From DASXMR01 sp036495525 (lineage in GTDB: Bacteria; Actinomycetota; Actinomycetes; Streptosporangiales; Streptosporangiaceae): a stretch of 64,000 bases of DNA. Below the pieces are notes generated by a model that saw only the letters and a program-made list of their open reading frames with translations, made no database searches and was not told the origin of the DNA. This document shows, in pieces, positions 16,137 to 23,483 of this stretch. The stretch is taken from the NCBI GenBank assembly GCA_036495525.1, contig DASXMR010000060.1, positions 76,481 to 140,480 of the forward strand, given 5' to 3'. Positions within the stretch are counted from its first letter, which is position 1. The number at the start of each line of letters is the position of its first letter. The position numbers and the translations under genes were made by a program.

Positions 16137-16717
16137 CCGGCCCGGTGCTGCGGCCGATGACTTCATCGGACCTGCCGGCTGTGCTCGAGCTTGAGCACGC
16201 GCTGTTCGGCGAGGAAGCCTGGTCACCGCAGATGCTGGCAGGCGAGCTGGCGCAGCAGCCAGCCAGCCGCTGTTACCTGGTGGCGCTGGATGGCCAGGCG
16301 ATTGCCGGGTACGCCGGGCTGCTGGCGGCCGGCCGTCAGGCGGACGTGCTGACCCTCGCGGTAACGACAGACCGGTGGGGACGGGGCATCGGCTCGGCGC
16401 TGCTCGAGGCGCTGCTGGCCGAGGCCGTCCAGCGCGGCTGCACGGAGGTGTTCCTCGAGGTCCGCGCCGACAATCCGAGGGCGCAGGCGCTGTACCTCAG
16501 GTACGGCTTTGAGCAGATGGGCGTGCGGAAGGGCTATTACCAGCCCTCGGGCACCGACGCCCTGGTGATGCGCCGTGACCTGCTGCTTCCGCTGCCGGAT
16601 CGGCACTGGCCGGCCGGGCGCCACGCGGCGGCGCCGGGGCCCGGCGCGTCCGGTGAGGGCACCGGCCCGGCTGGGTCAGGGCGCGGCGAAGCCGGCCAGG
16701 CCGGTGGTCCGTGGTGA
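16133..16717 (+). CDS. rimI: Ribosomal protein S18-alanine N-acetyltransferase RimI
   Basis: GNAT acetyltransferase; in E. coli RimI acetylates the N-terminus of ribosomal protein S18, and actinobacterial members may have wider N-terminal targets. Start chosen at GTG 16133 because it overlaps the tsaB stop and gives VTGPVLRPMTSSDLPAVLELEH. The acetyl-CoA loop is VTTDRWGRGIGSALL, followed by EVFLEVRADNPRAQALYLRYGFEQMGVRKGYY, typical of RimI. The last ~40 residues are a Gly/Ala-rich tail beyond the fold. Its stop overlaps the tsaD start. Confidence 0.92.
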   Translation: MTGPVLRPMTSSDLPAVLELEHALFGEEAWSPQMLAGELAQQPASRCYLVALDGQAIAGYAGLLAAGRQADVLTLAVTTDRWGRGIGSALLEALLAEAVQRGCTEVFLEVRADNPRAQALYLRYGFEQMGVRKGYYQPSGTDALVMRRDLLLPLPDRHWPAGRHAAAPGPGASGEGTGPAGSGRGEAGQAGGPW

Positions 16718-17745
16718 CCGCGCCGCTGGTGCTCGGCATCGAGACCTCCTGCGATGAGACCGGGGCCGGCCTGGTCCGCGGGCACGAGCTGCTCGCCGAC
16801 GCGGTGGCTTCCAGCGTCGCCGAGCACGCGCGGTTCGGCGGCGTGGTACCCGAGGTGGCGAGCCGCGCGCACCTGGAAGCACTCGTCCCGGCGGTCGACC
16901 GCGCGCTGGCAACAGCGGGCGCGAGCAAGTCAGATATCGACGCGATAGCCGTCACGGCCGGGCCCGGGCTGGCCGGGGCGCTGCTGGTGGGCGTGTCAGC
17001 GGCGAAGGCGTACTCGCTGGCCCTTGGCAAGCCGCTGTACGGGGTCAACCATCTCGCGGCGCATATCGCCGTGGACCAGCTGGAGCACGGCCCGCTGCCC
17101 GCGCCAGCCGTCGCGCTGCTGGTCTCGGGCGGCCACTCCTCGCTGCTGCTGGTCCGCGACCTGGCCAGCGAGCTTGTGCCGCTGGGCGCGACGATCGACG
17201 ACGCGGCCGGCGAAGCCTACGACAAGGTCGCCAGGGTGCTTGGCCTGCCGTTCCCCGGCGGTCCGCCGATCGACGCGGCGGCCAGGGAGGGCGACCCGGC
17301 GGCGATCGCCTTTCCGCGCGGCAAGTACCGGGACGCCACGCTGGACTTTTCCTTCTCCGGGCTGAAGACCGCCGTCGCCCGCTGGGTAGAGGCCAGGCAG
17401 GACAGCGGCGAAACCGTGCCGGTGGCCGATGTCGCCGCCTCCTTCCAGGAGGCGGTCGCCGACGTGCTGACCAGCAAGGCCGTGGCCGCCTGCCGTGCGC
17501 ATGGCGTCGATCACCTGGTAATCGGCGGCGGGGTGGCGGCCAACTCGCGGCTGCGCGCGCTGGCCTGGCAGCGCTGCGAGGCGGCGGGCATCGCGCTGCG
17601 GGTGCCGCGGCCGGGGCTATGCACGGACAACGGGGCGATGGTGGCGGCGCTCGGGTCGGAGCTGGTCGCCCGCGATGCCGAGCCGTCTTCACTGACCTTC
17701 CCTGCTGACTCGGCGATGCCGGTCACCAGCGTCGTGGCGGCGTAG
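16714..17745 (+). CDS. tsaD: tRNA N6-adenosine threonylcarbamoyltransferase TsaD
   Basis: Catalytic subunit of t6A synthesis: transfers the threonylcarbamoyl group to A37. Start chosen at GTG 16714, which overlaps the rimI stop (GTGA); GTG at 16711 is one codon earlier and also possible. N-terminal signature VLGIETSCDETG, the metal-binding HxxxH at residues about 113-117 (NHLAAH), LVSGGHSSLLL, and GGGVAANSRLR are all present. 343 residues, normal length. Last gene of the tsaB-rimI-tsaD set; groES follows after 185 bases with its own promoter. Confidence 0.95.
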   Translation: MTAPLVLGIETSCDETGAGLVRGHELLADAVASSVAEHARFGGVVPEVASRAHLEALVPAVDRALATAGASKSDIDAIAVTAGPGLAGALLVGVSAAKAYSLALGKPLYGVNHLAAHIAVDQLEHGPLPAPAVALLVSGGHSSLLLVRDLASELVPLGATIDDAAGEAYDKVARVLGLPFPGGPPIDAAAREGDPAAIAFPRGKYRDATLDFSFSGLKTAVARWVEARQDSGETVPVADVAASFQEAVADVLTSKAVAACRAHGVDHLVIGGGVAANSRLRALAWQRCEAAGIALRVPRPGLCTDNGAMVAALGSELVARDAEPSSLTFPADSAMPVTSVVAA

Positions 17746-17772
17746 CCGGCCAAGCTGCAGGCGGCGGCCAGC

Positions 17773-17801
17773 TTGACGTGCCGGCCAAGCGGGGCTACTG
17801 T
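17773..17801 (+). promoter_or_regulatory. Probable housekeeping-sigma promoter of groES-groEL
   Basis: TTGACG (17773-17778) and TACTGT (17796-17801) are separated by 17 bases, close to the consensus for the principal sigma factor. The expected start point, about 7 bases downstream, falls at the beginning of the CIRCE element, a geometry seen at HrcA-repressed promoters. Confidence 0.72.
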
Positions 17802-17807
17802 GCGGAA

Positions 17808-17834
17808 CTGGCACTCACTGTAGTAGAGTGCTAA
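17808..17834 (+). promoter_or_regulatory. CIRCE element (HrcA operator)
   Basis: CTGGCACTC (17808-17816), nine spacer bases, GAGTGCTAA (17826-17834). The right arm matches the CIRCE consensus TTAGCACTC-N9-GAGTGCTAA exactly; the left arm differs at two outer positions. HrcA bound here would block the groES-groEL promoter until heat or misfolding stress releases it. Confidence 0.92.
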
Positions 17835-17930
17835 TGCGACAGGATGGTCTGGCACCCGCGACGACAGGCCGCCATGGTCGCCTTCTCTAACAATTCTCAG
17901 CTAGCCCTTTCCGGAGGGGGAGGTCAGATC

Positions 17931-18242
17931 GTGACGACCGCCACCAAGGTTGTTCTCAAGCCGCTCGAGGACAGGATCGTAGTGCGGACGCTCGAGGCCG
18001 AGCAGACCACTGCGTCCGGCCTCGTCATTCCGGACACCGCCAAGGAGAAGCCCCAGGAGGGCGAAGTCCTGGCGGTCGGCCCCGGCCGGTTCGACGACGC
18101 CGGTTCCAAGCGCGTCCCGATGGACGTCAAAGTCGGCGACATCGTGCTCTACAGCAAGTACGGCGGCACCGAGGTGAAGTACAGCGGCGAGGAGTACCTC
18201 GTGCTCTCCGCCCGCGACGTGCTCGCCGTCATCGAGAAGTAG
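17931..18242 (+). CDS. groES: Co-chaperonin GroES
   Basis: 10-kDa lid of the GroEL folding chamber, 103 residues. The chosen start is GTG 17931, 7 bases after GGGGGAGG, giving VTTATKVVLKPLEDRIVV. The frame is open back to 17844, but that part would run from the promoter leader and lacks family similarity. The mobile loop (EAEQTTASGLVIPD) and the signatures KEKPQEGEVLAVGPG and DIVLYSKYGGTEVKY are intact. Controlled by the promoter and CIRCE element upstream. Confidence 0.96.
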   Translation: MTTATKVVLKPLEDRIVVRTLEAEQTTASGLVIPDTAKEKPQEGEVLAVGPGRFDDAGSKRVPMDVKVGDIVLYSKYGGTEVKYSGEEYLVLSARDVLAVIEK

Positions 18243-18324
18243 CAAGCGGATCGTGCCACCCGGGCCGCTGGCCCGCGGCGAGCGCGAGTCGCCCGGCGAT
18301 CGCCCCGGATCGGTCCGCGGCCAC

Positions 18325-18342
18325 CCGGAGGAAAGCCTCCGG
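18325..18342 (+). other. Hairpin between groES and groEL
   Basis: CCGGAGG (18325-18331) and CCTCCGG (18336-18342) form a perfect 7-bp stem with an AAAG loop in the unusually long 201-base groES-groEL gap. No U-run follows, so it may be an RNA processing or stability element that sets the groES:groEL ratio. Confidence 0.45.
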
Positions 18343-18443
18343 CGGGCGGCGGCCGGGCCGGGGCGGTGGCTTGATAAGCGGCCGCCAGCCAGGCAGAACC
18401 GCCAGAACGCCCATCCACGAAACATAGGCTGAGGTACTTACTC

Positions 18444-20060
18444 ATGGCCAAGAGCTTGGAATTCAACGAGGACGCGCGGCGCGCACTGGAGCGCGGTGTG
18501 AACCGGCTCGCCGACGCCGTCAAGGTGACGCTAGGCCCGCGTGGCCGCAACGTGGTCATCGACAAGAAGTGGGGCGCGCCCACCATCACTAACGACGGCG
18601 TGACCGTCGCGCGCGAGATAGAGCTAGAGGACCACTACGAGAACCTGGGCGCGCAGCTCGCCAAGGAAGTCGCCACCAAGACCAACGACGTCGCTGGTGA
18701 CGGCACCACGACCGCCACCGTGCTGGCCCAGGCGATGGTGCGCGAGGGCCTGCGCTCGGTGGCCGCCGGCGCCAACCCGATGGAGATGAAGCGCGGCATC
18801 GACGCCGCCGCAGCGGCGGTGTCGGAAGGCCTGCTGAAGTCGGCCCGCGACGTCGAGGAGCGGGCCGAGATCGCCAACGTCGCGACCATCTCCGCGCAGG
18901 ACGCCAAGATCGGCGCGGTCATCGCCGAGGCGTTCGACAAGGTCGGCAAGGACGGCGTCATCACCGTCGAGGAAGCGCCGACGATGGGCCTGGAGCTTGA
19001 GTTCACCGAGGGCATGCAGTTCGACAAGGGCTACATCTCGGCGTACTTCATCACCGACCAGGACCGGATGGAGGCCGTGCTCGAGGACGCCTACGTGCTG
19101 CTGCACGGCGGCAAGATCTCAGCTATGACCGAGTTCCTGCCGCTGCTGGAGAAGATCGCGCAGTCCAAGAAGCCGCTGCTGATCGTCGCCGAGGACGTCG
19201 ACGGCGAGGCGCTCTCGACGCTGGTGGTGAACAAGATCCGGGGCCTGCTCAACGCCGTCGCGGTCAAGGCGCCTGGCTTCGGTGACCGCCGCAAGGCGAT
19301 GCTCGGCGACATGGCCGTGCTGACTGGCGGCGAGGTCGTCAGCGAGGAGCTCGGCCTCAAGCTCGAGAACGTCGGGCTTGACACGCTCGGCCAGGCTCGC
19401 CGGGTAGTGGTGACCAAGGACAACACCACGATCGTGGACGGCGCCGGCAAACAGTCGGACATCGAGGACCGGGTGCGCCAGCTGCGCGCCGAGATCGAGG
19501 CGACTGACTCGGACTGGGACCGCGAGAAGCTGCAGGAGCGGGTCGCCAAGCTTTCCGGCGGCGTCTGCGTGCTGCGGGCAGGCGCGGCGACCGAGGTCGA
19601 GCTCAAGGAGAAGAAGCACCGGCTGGAGGACGCGATCTCGGCCACCCGCGCCGCGATCGAGGAGGGCATCGTGGCCGGCGGCGGCAGTGCCCTGGTGCAC
19701 GCGGCCGGCGAGCTCGGTGACCTCGGGCTGACCGGTGACGCGGCAACCGGCGTCAAGGTTGTCAGGCGGGCGCTCGCGGCGCCGTGCCGGTGGATCGCGG
19801 AAAACGCTGGCGTCGAGGGCGGCGTGGTCGTATCGGCTGTCGCCGGCCTGAAGGCCGGCCACGGCTACAACGCCGAGACCGAGGAGTACGGCGACCTGAT
19901 TGCTCAGGGCGTCATCGACCCGGTCAAGGTCACCCGCTCGGCGGTGCAGAACGCGGCGTCCATCGCCGGCATGCTGCTCACCACCGAGGCGCTGGTGACC
20001 GACAAGCCGGAGCCGGCGGAGCCCGCGGCGAACGGCACCGGTCACGGTCACGCGCACTGA
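18444..20060 (+). CDS. groEL: Chaperonin GroEL with His-containing tail
   Basis: 60-kDa chaperonin, 538 residues. The ATP-binding and family blocks are intact: VKVTLGPRGRNVVIDKKWGAP, NDVAGDGTTTATVLAQ, TITNDGVTVA, and ATEVELKEKKHRLEDA. The C-terminus is TGHGHAH, not the Gly-Gly-Met repeat of E. coli GroEL; a His-rich end is typical of the groES-linked GroEL1 of actinobacteria, whereas GroEL2 (usually elsewhere, single) keeps the GGM tail. A second groEL outside the window is therefore likely. The ribosome site is weak (GAGG about 9 bases before the ATG). Confidence 0.96.
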   Translation: MAKSLEFNEDARRALERGVNRLADAVKVTLGPRGRNVVIDKKWGAPTITNDGVTVAREIELEDHYENLGAQLAKEVATKTNDVAGDGTTTATVLAQAMVREGLRSVAAGANPMEMKRGIDAAAAAVSEGLLKSARDVEERAEIANVATISAQDAKIGAVIAEAFDKVGKDGVITVEEAPTMGLELEFTEGMQFDKGYISAYFITDQDRMEAVLEDAYVLLHGGKISAMTEFLPLLEKIAQSKKPLLIVAEDVDGEALSTLVVNKIRGLLNAVAVKAPGFGDRRKAMLGDMAVLTGGEVVSEELGLKLENVGLDTLGQARRVVVTKDNTTIVDGAGKQSDIEDRVRQLRAEIEATDSDWDREKLQERVAKLSGGVCVLRAGAATEVELKEKKHRLEDAISATRAAIEEGIVAGGGSALVHAAGELGDLGLTGDAATGVKVVRRALAAPCRWIAENAGVEGGVVVSAVAGLKAGHGYNAETEEYGDLIAQGVIDPVKVTRSAVQNAASIAGMLLTTEALVTDKPEPAEPAANGTGHGHAH

Positions 20061-20122
20061 CCGTTCCGCCGGCTAGCCCGGCGGCTGACGCCGGGCGGTC
20101 ATCGGCGGCAGAGCACGACCCA

Positions 20123-20157
20123 TGTGCCCGGCTCCCCGGTTCGGGGAGCCGGGCATA
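20123..20157 (+). terminator. Strong hairpin terminator after groEL
   Basis: A perfect 14-bp GC-rich stem (20125-20138 with 20142-20155) and a GTT loop, extendable by two further pairs. It lies 62 bases after the groEL stop. There is no U-run, but U-less stems of this kind commonly end transcripts in actinobacteria. Confidence 0.8.
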
Positions 20158-20197
20158 GTGCTGTCCGGAGTTCCCGGGTGTGTGCCAACCCGTCCGA

Positions 20198-20317
20198 TGC
20201 GGGTCTGGGCGGCACCTGACCCGCCCGAGCGCGACTCGTGCGGGTTGCGAACCCGCCCGCTGCGGGTTTCTGCGGGTAGGCGGACCGGGTGCGATGCGGG
20301 TTCCTGCGGGCTGGCGG
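20198..20317. repeat. Cluster of TGCGGGT repeats
   Basis: TGCGGGT occurs at 20198, 20239, 20261, 20271 and 20295, and TGCGGGC at 20305: six copies in 120 bases. The segments 20261-20283 and 20295-20317 are near-identical direct repeats at a 34-base offset. GCGGGTT/AACCCGC (20240-20256) also forms a hairpin with a 3-base loop. No gene covers this stretch. It may be a binding-site array or a decayed tandem repeat. Confidence 0.6.
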
Positions 20318-20432
20318 GATCGCCTGGCCGGGCCTTGGCTGTGACCGGGTACCCGCCACTCATGCCCGCCGCGGGCCGAACCTCAGCCGCGTGCCGGTCA
20401 GGTTTGCGCATTGGCCTAGATATCCGGCTTCC

Positions 20433-20444
20433 GCGCTATAGCGC
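20433..20444. repeat. Palindrome GCGCTATAGCGC
   Basis: A perfect 12-bp palindrome at the start of an AT-rich, gene-free stretch (about 20400-20640) between groEL and the sigma-factor gene. Possible operator; no known regulator assigned. Confidence 0.4.
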
Positions 20445-20506
20445 TGAATTGAGCTATTCTGCAGTCGTATTCTGGCCTATCTCCGCCGCCATAAACAATC
20501 TTGAAT

Positions 20507-20536
20507 ACTACCTGTAGTTATTTGACTACAGGTAGT
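20507..20536. promoter_or_regulatory. Inverted repeat ACTACCTGTAGT / ACTACAGGTAGT
   Basis: Two perfect 12-bp arms (20507-20518 and 20525-20536) separated by TATTTG. Each arm is itself a near-palindrome (ACTAC-NN-GTAGT), so the site offers two tandem dyads with centres 18 bases apart. The ACTACC/GGTAGT word returns in the hairpin at 20602-20635. It looks like a cooperative operator upstream of the sigma-factor gene, though the regulator is unknown. Confidence 0.55.
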
Positions 20537-20564
20537 TAACCAATGGCACAGCACCTATCCTTGC

Positions 20565-20580
20565 GTCACATTAATGTGAC
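20565..20580. promoter_or_regulatory. Perfect 16-bp palindrome GTCACATTAATGTGAC
   Basis: A fully symmetric site 102 bases before the chosen sigma-factor start. It contains TCACA and TGTGA half-sites in the order opposite to the CRP consensus. The half-site GTCACATTA recurs at 20824-20832 inside the sigma gene. Strong candidate for a dimeric regulator's operator; identity unknown. Confidence 0.6.
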
Positions 20581-20601
20581 CTTTCCGTTGCCTCTGCTGA
20601 T

Positions 20602-20635
20602 GGTAGTCGGGCCCCTTTACCGGGGCATGACTACC
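20602..20635 (+). other. Leader hairpin before sigma-factor gene
   Basis: GGTAGTC (20602-20608) pairs with GACTACC (20629-20635), and inside it GCCCC (20611-20615) pairs with GGGGC (20622-20626), giving a two-part stem with small internal loops. It ends 46 bases before the GTG start at 20682 and could affect transcription or translation of the sigma gene. Confidence 0.5.
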
Positions 20636-20681
20636 TCGTGATCCGGTATTGCTCTGGACGGTAACTGGCCGAGGGGGACGG

Positions 20682-21266
20682 GTGGAACCGCAGGCAGACG
20701 GGGACGAGCAGGCAGTCATGCGAGATCTGACGACGCTGGCGGCGCGAGGCCAGCCGGCCGCGATCGAATCGCTGCTCCGGCAGATAAGACCGATGGTGGT
20801 GCGTTACTGCAGAGCCCGGCTTGGTCACATTAGCGGTCAATATCAGATGGCCGATGATGTCGCGCAGGAGGTCTGTATCGCGGTGCTTTCCGCGCTCCCG
20901 CGCTATCAGGACATGGGGCGGCCGTTCGCCTCCTTCGTCTTCGGCATCGCCTCGCACAAAGTGGCCGACGCGCGCCGCTGCCTCGCCCGGCTGGCTATTC
21001 CGATCGAAGATCTCCCGGACGGGCCGGACGACGGTCCCGGCCCGGAGGAGACGGTCGTCGCCTGGATCGAGGCCGAGCGGGCCAGGGCGCTGCTGGCACG
21101 GCTGCCAGGACATCAGCGCGACCTGCTGGCAATGCGCGTGCTGAGCGGCTTCTCCGCCCAGGAGACCGGCAACGTGCTCGGGATGAGCGCCGGAGCGGTA
21201 CGGGTCGCCCAGCATCGCGCGCTCGCGCGACTGCGCGCGATCGCGCTGGAAGAGCACATCGCCTGA
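20682..21266 (+). CDS. RNA polymerase sigma factor, SigD/ShbA family (ECF-like)
   Basis: A 194-residue sigma-70 family protein. Region 2 reads IRPMVVRYCRARLGHI..QMADDVAQEVCIAVLSALPRYQDMGRPFASFVFGIASHKVADARR and region 4 LARLPGHQRDLLAMRVLSGFSAQETGNVLGMSAGAVRVAQHRALARLR. These match the M. tuberculosis SigD / Streptomyces ShbA type, which lie at the same place before guaB; ShbA is needed for transcription of the principal sigma gene hrdB in Streptomyces. Start chosen at GTG 20682 after AGGGGG; the ATG at 20718 is an alternative. No anti-sigma gene is adjacent. Confidence 0.9.
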   Translation: MEPQADGDEQAVMRDLTTLAARGQPAAIESLLRQIRPMVVRYCRARLGHISGQYQMADDVAQEVCIAVLSALPRYQDMGRPFASFVFGIASHKVADARRCLARLAIPIEDLPDGPDDGPGPEETVVAWIEAERARALLARLPGHQRDLLAMRVLSGFSAQETGNVLGMSAGAVRVAQHRALARLRAIALEEHIA

Positions 21267-21301
21267 ACGCGGTCGGCCGGGGCCGCTCCCGGCCGGCCGG
21301 C

Positions 21302-21748
21302 TCAGCCCTTGCGGCTGGCCAGGAAGACCGGGATTACCCGGCTGGTCTTCCGCTCGTACTCGGCGTACGGCGGGAAGGCCTGCACGGCCCGCTGCCACCA
21401 CTCGGCACGCTCCTGGCCGGTCAGCTCGCGCACCGACACGCCGACCGGCGCCGGGCCATCCTGGACCGTCACGCTGTCCGGGTCGGCCCGCAGGTTCCTA
21501 ACCCAGACCGGATCGCTCGGCGCGCCGCCCTTGGAGCCCACCAGCAGGTACTCACCGGCATGCTCCACCCGCATCAGCGGCGTCTTGCGCAGCCTGCCCG
21601 TCTTGTTGCCGCGGCTGGTGACAATGATCACCGGCAGCCCGGTGTCGCGCAGCGTGTTTGCCTGCTGGCCGCCGGACGCCTCGTAGGTGGCGACCTGGTC
21701 GCGCACCCACGCCGCCGGGCTCGGCTCGTAGTCTCCGGTCAGAGTCAT
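21302..21748 (-). CDS. Deazaflavin (F420)-dependent nitroreductase family protein, Ddn-like
   Basis: A 148-residue split-barrel protein of the DUF385/Ddn family. Family blocks: TGLPVIIVTSRGNKTGRLRKTPLMRVEHAGEYLLVGSKGG and PVWVRNLRADPDSVTVQDG. Such proteins use F420H2 to reduce quinones or nitro compounds, which implies F420 synthesis in this organism. It points toward the sigma gene (convergent, 35 bases) and is divergent from guaB. Physiological substrate unknown. Confidence 0.88.
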   Translation of the reverse strand: MTLTGDYEPSPAAWVRDQVATYEASGGQQANTLRDTGLPVIIVTSRGNKTGRLRKTPLMRVEHAGEYLLVGSKGGAPSDPVWVRNLRADPDSVTVQDGPAPVGVSVRELTGQERAEWWQRAVQAFPPYAEYERKTSRVIPVFLASRKG

Positions 21749-21940
21749 GCGGTCACGTTATCGTCCTGGCCGCCGGTGCCTGGCCGACTGGCCCGCCGCC
21801 TCGGTGGCACCGCAGGGGGCCGCCGATACCCGCCGAACACGGCGGAAACGGGCACCGGCTGGAGCGGCGGCTGCCCTCCCGCTGGCTGCGGAGAACTAGG
21901 ATGAACCGCATCCCCGCACCTCAGGACCCGGAACGGTGAG

Positions 21941-23431
21941 ATGAGCGACGACGGCAAGTTCGGACCCCCGGCCCTGACCTTCGACGACGTGCTGCTGCTG
22001 CCTGCGCACTCAGTGATCTTGCCGGCCGAGGCGGATACCGCCGCGCGGCTGACCAGGCGGATCAGCCTGCGGATCCCGCTGCTTTCGTCAGCCATGGACA
22101 CCGTTACCGAGGCCCGGATGGCGGTCGCGATGGCACGCCAGGGCGGAGTGGGCGTGCTGCACCGGAACATGTCGGTGGAGGAACAGGCGCAGCAGGTCGA
22201 CATGGTCAAGCGGTCCGAGGCCGGGATGATCACCAATCCGGTGACCTGCCGGCCCGAGGCGACGGTCGCGCAGGTCGAGGAGCTGTGCGCGAGATTCCGG
22301 ATTTCCGGCGTCCCGGTCACCGGCGAGGACGGCGTGCTGCTCGGCATCGTGACCAACAGGGACATTCGGTTCGAGTCCGATCACCGTCGCCAGGTCGCCG
22401 ACGTGATGACGCCGATGCCCCTGGTTACCGCCCCGGTGGGAGTGCCGCGCGACGAGGCACTCGGCCTGCTGAGCAAGCACAAGGTGGAGAAGCTGCCGCT
22501 GGTCGACCCGTCCGGCCGGCTGCGCGGGCTGATCACGGTCAAGGACTTCACCAAGAGCGAGAAGTTCCCCAGCGCGACCAAGGACCAGGGCGGCCGGCTG
22601 GTGGTCGGCGCCGCAGTCGGCGTCGGCGAGGACGCCAAGCGCCGCGCCCAGGCGGTGACCGACGCCGGTGCCGATTTCGTCGTGGTGGACACCTCGCACG
22701 GTCACGCCGAGGCAGTGCTCGACATGGTGCGGGAAGTCAAGGCCAACGCGCAGGTCGATGTGATCGGCGGCAACGTGGCGACCAGGGACGGCGCGCAGGC
22801 ACTGATCGAGGCCGGCGCCGACGCAGTCAAGGTGGGTGTCGGGCCCGGCTCGATCTGCACCACCCGGGTAGTGGCGGGCGTCGGCGTGCCGCAGGTCACC
22901 GCGATCTACGAAGCGGCCAGGGCGGCAAGGCCGGCTGGCATCCCGGTGATCGGCGACGGTGGCCTGCAGTACTCGGGCGACATCGCCAAGGCCATCGCCG
23001 CCGGGGCGGACACGGTGATGCTCGGCGGCTTGCTGGCCGGCTGTGAGGAAGGGCCGGGCGAGACGGTCGTCGTGCAGGGCGAGCAGTACAAGCTGTACCG
23101 GGGAATGGGATCGATCGGCGCGATGCGCAACATCGAGCGCGGCCGCTCGTTCTCCAAGGACCGGTATTTCCAGGACGATGTGCTGCGCGAGGATCAGCTC
23201 ATCGCGCAGGGCGTTGAAGGCCGGGTGCCCTACCGCGGGCCGCTGGCCGCGGTCGCTACCCAGCTCGTCGGCGGGCTGCAGGCGGCGATGGGCTACTGCG
23301 GCGCACGCACCATCGCTGAGCTGCAGGAAGCCAGGTTCGTCCAGGTCACTAGCGCCGGTCAGGCCGAGAGTCACCCGCACGACATCCAGATGGTCGCCGA
23401 GGCGCCTAATTACGGCGGCCGCCGGACATGA
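21941..23431 (+). CDS. guaB: Inosine-5'-monophosphate dehydrogenase
   Basis: NAD-dependent oxidation of IMP to XMP, the committed step to GMP. 496 residues: N-terminal barrel part LTFDDVLLLPAHS, a tandem CBS (Bateman) insert at about residues 95-205, and the catalytic loop GPGSICTTRVV with Cys306. The flap block GMGSIGAM and the C-terminal EGRVPYRGPL are present. It starts at ATG 21941 and is followed by guaB3 after 52 bases, as in mycobacteria and streptomycetes. Confidence 0.96.
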   Translation: MSDDGKFGPPALTFDDVLLLPAHSVILPAEADTAARLTRRISLRIPLLSSAMDTVTEARMAVAMARQGGVGVLHRNMSVEEQAQQVDMVKRSEAGMITNPVTCRPEATVAQVEELCARFRISGVPVTGEDGVLLGIVTNRDIRFESDHRRQVADVMTPMPLVTAPVGVPRDEALGLLSKHKVEKLPLVDPSGRLRGLITVKDFTKSEKFPSATKDQGGRLVVGAAVGVGEDAKRRAQAVTDAGADFVVVDTSHGHAEAVLDMVREVKANAQVDVIGGNVATRDGAQALIEAGADAVKVGVGPGSICTTRVVAGVGVPQVTAIYEAARAARPAGIPVIGDGGLQYSGDIAKAIAAGADTVMLGGLLAGCEEGPGETVVVQGEQYKLYRGMGSIGAMRNIERGRSFSKDRYFQDDVLREDQLIAQGVEGRVPYRGPLAAVATQLVGGLQAAMGYCGARTIAELQEARFVQVTSAGQAESHPHDIQMVAEAPNYGGRRT

Positions 23432-23483
23432 GGCGGCTCAGCGGACGGCGGCACGCTGGCCCTGATCAGGGCGGGAGGCGAAC

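Noticed and set aside
17844..17930. N-terminal extension of groES
   Set aside because: Would add about 29 residues without family similarity and begins just after the CIRCE element; the strong ribosome site points to GTG 17931.
20198..20640. CRISPR array
   Set aside because: The repeats are only 7-23 bases and unevenly spaced, with no regular spacers and no cas genes in the window.
22088..23380. 430-residue minus-strand frame opposite guaB
   Set aside because: Shadow of the well-conserved IMP dehydrogenase gene.
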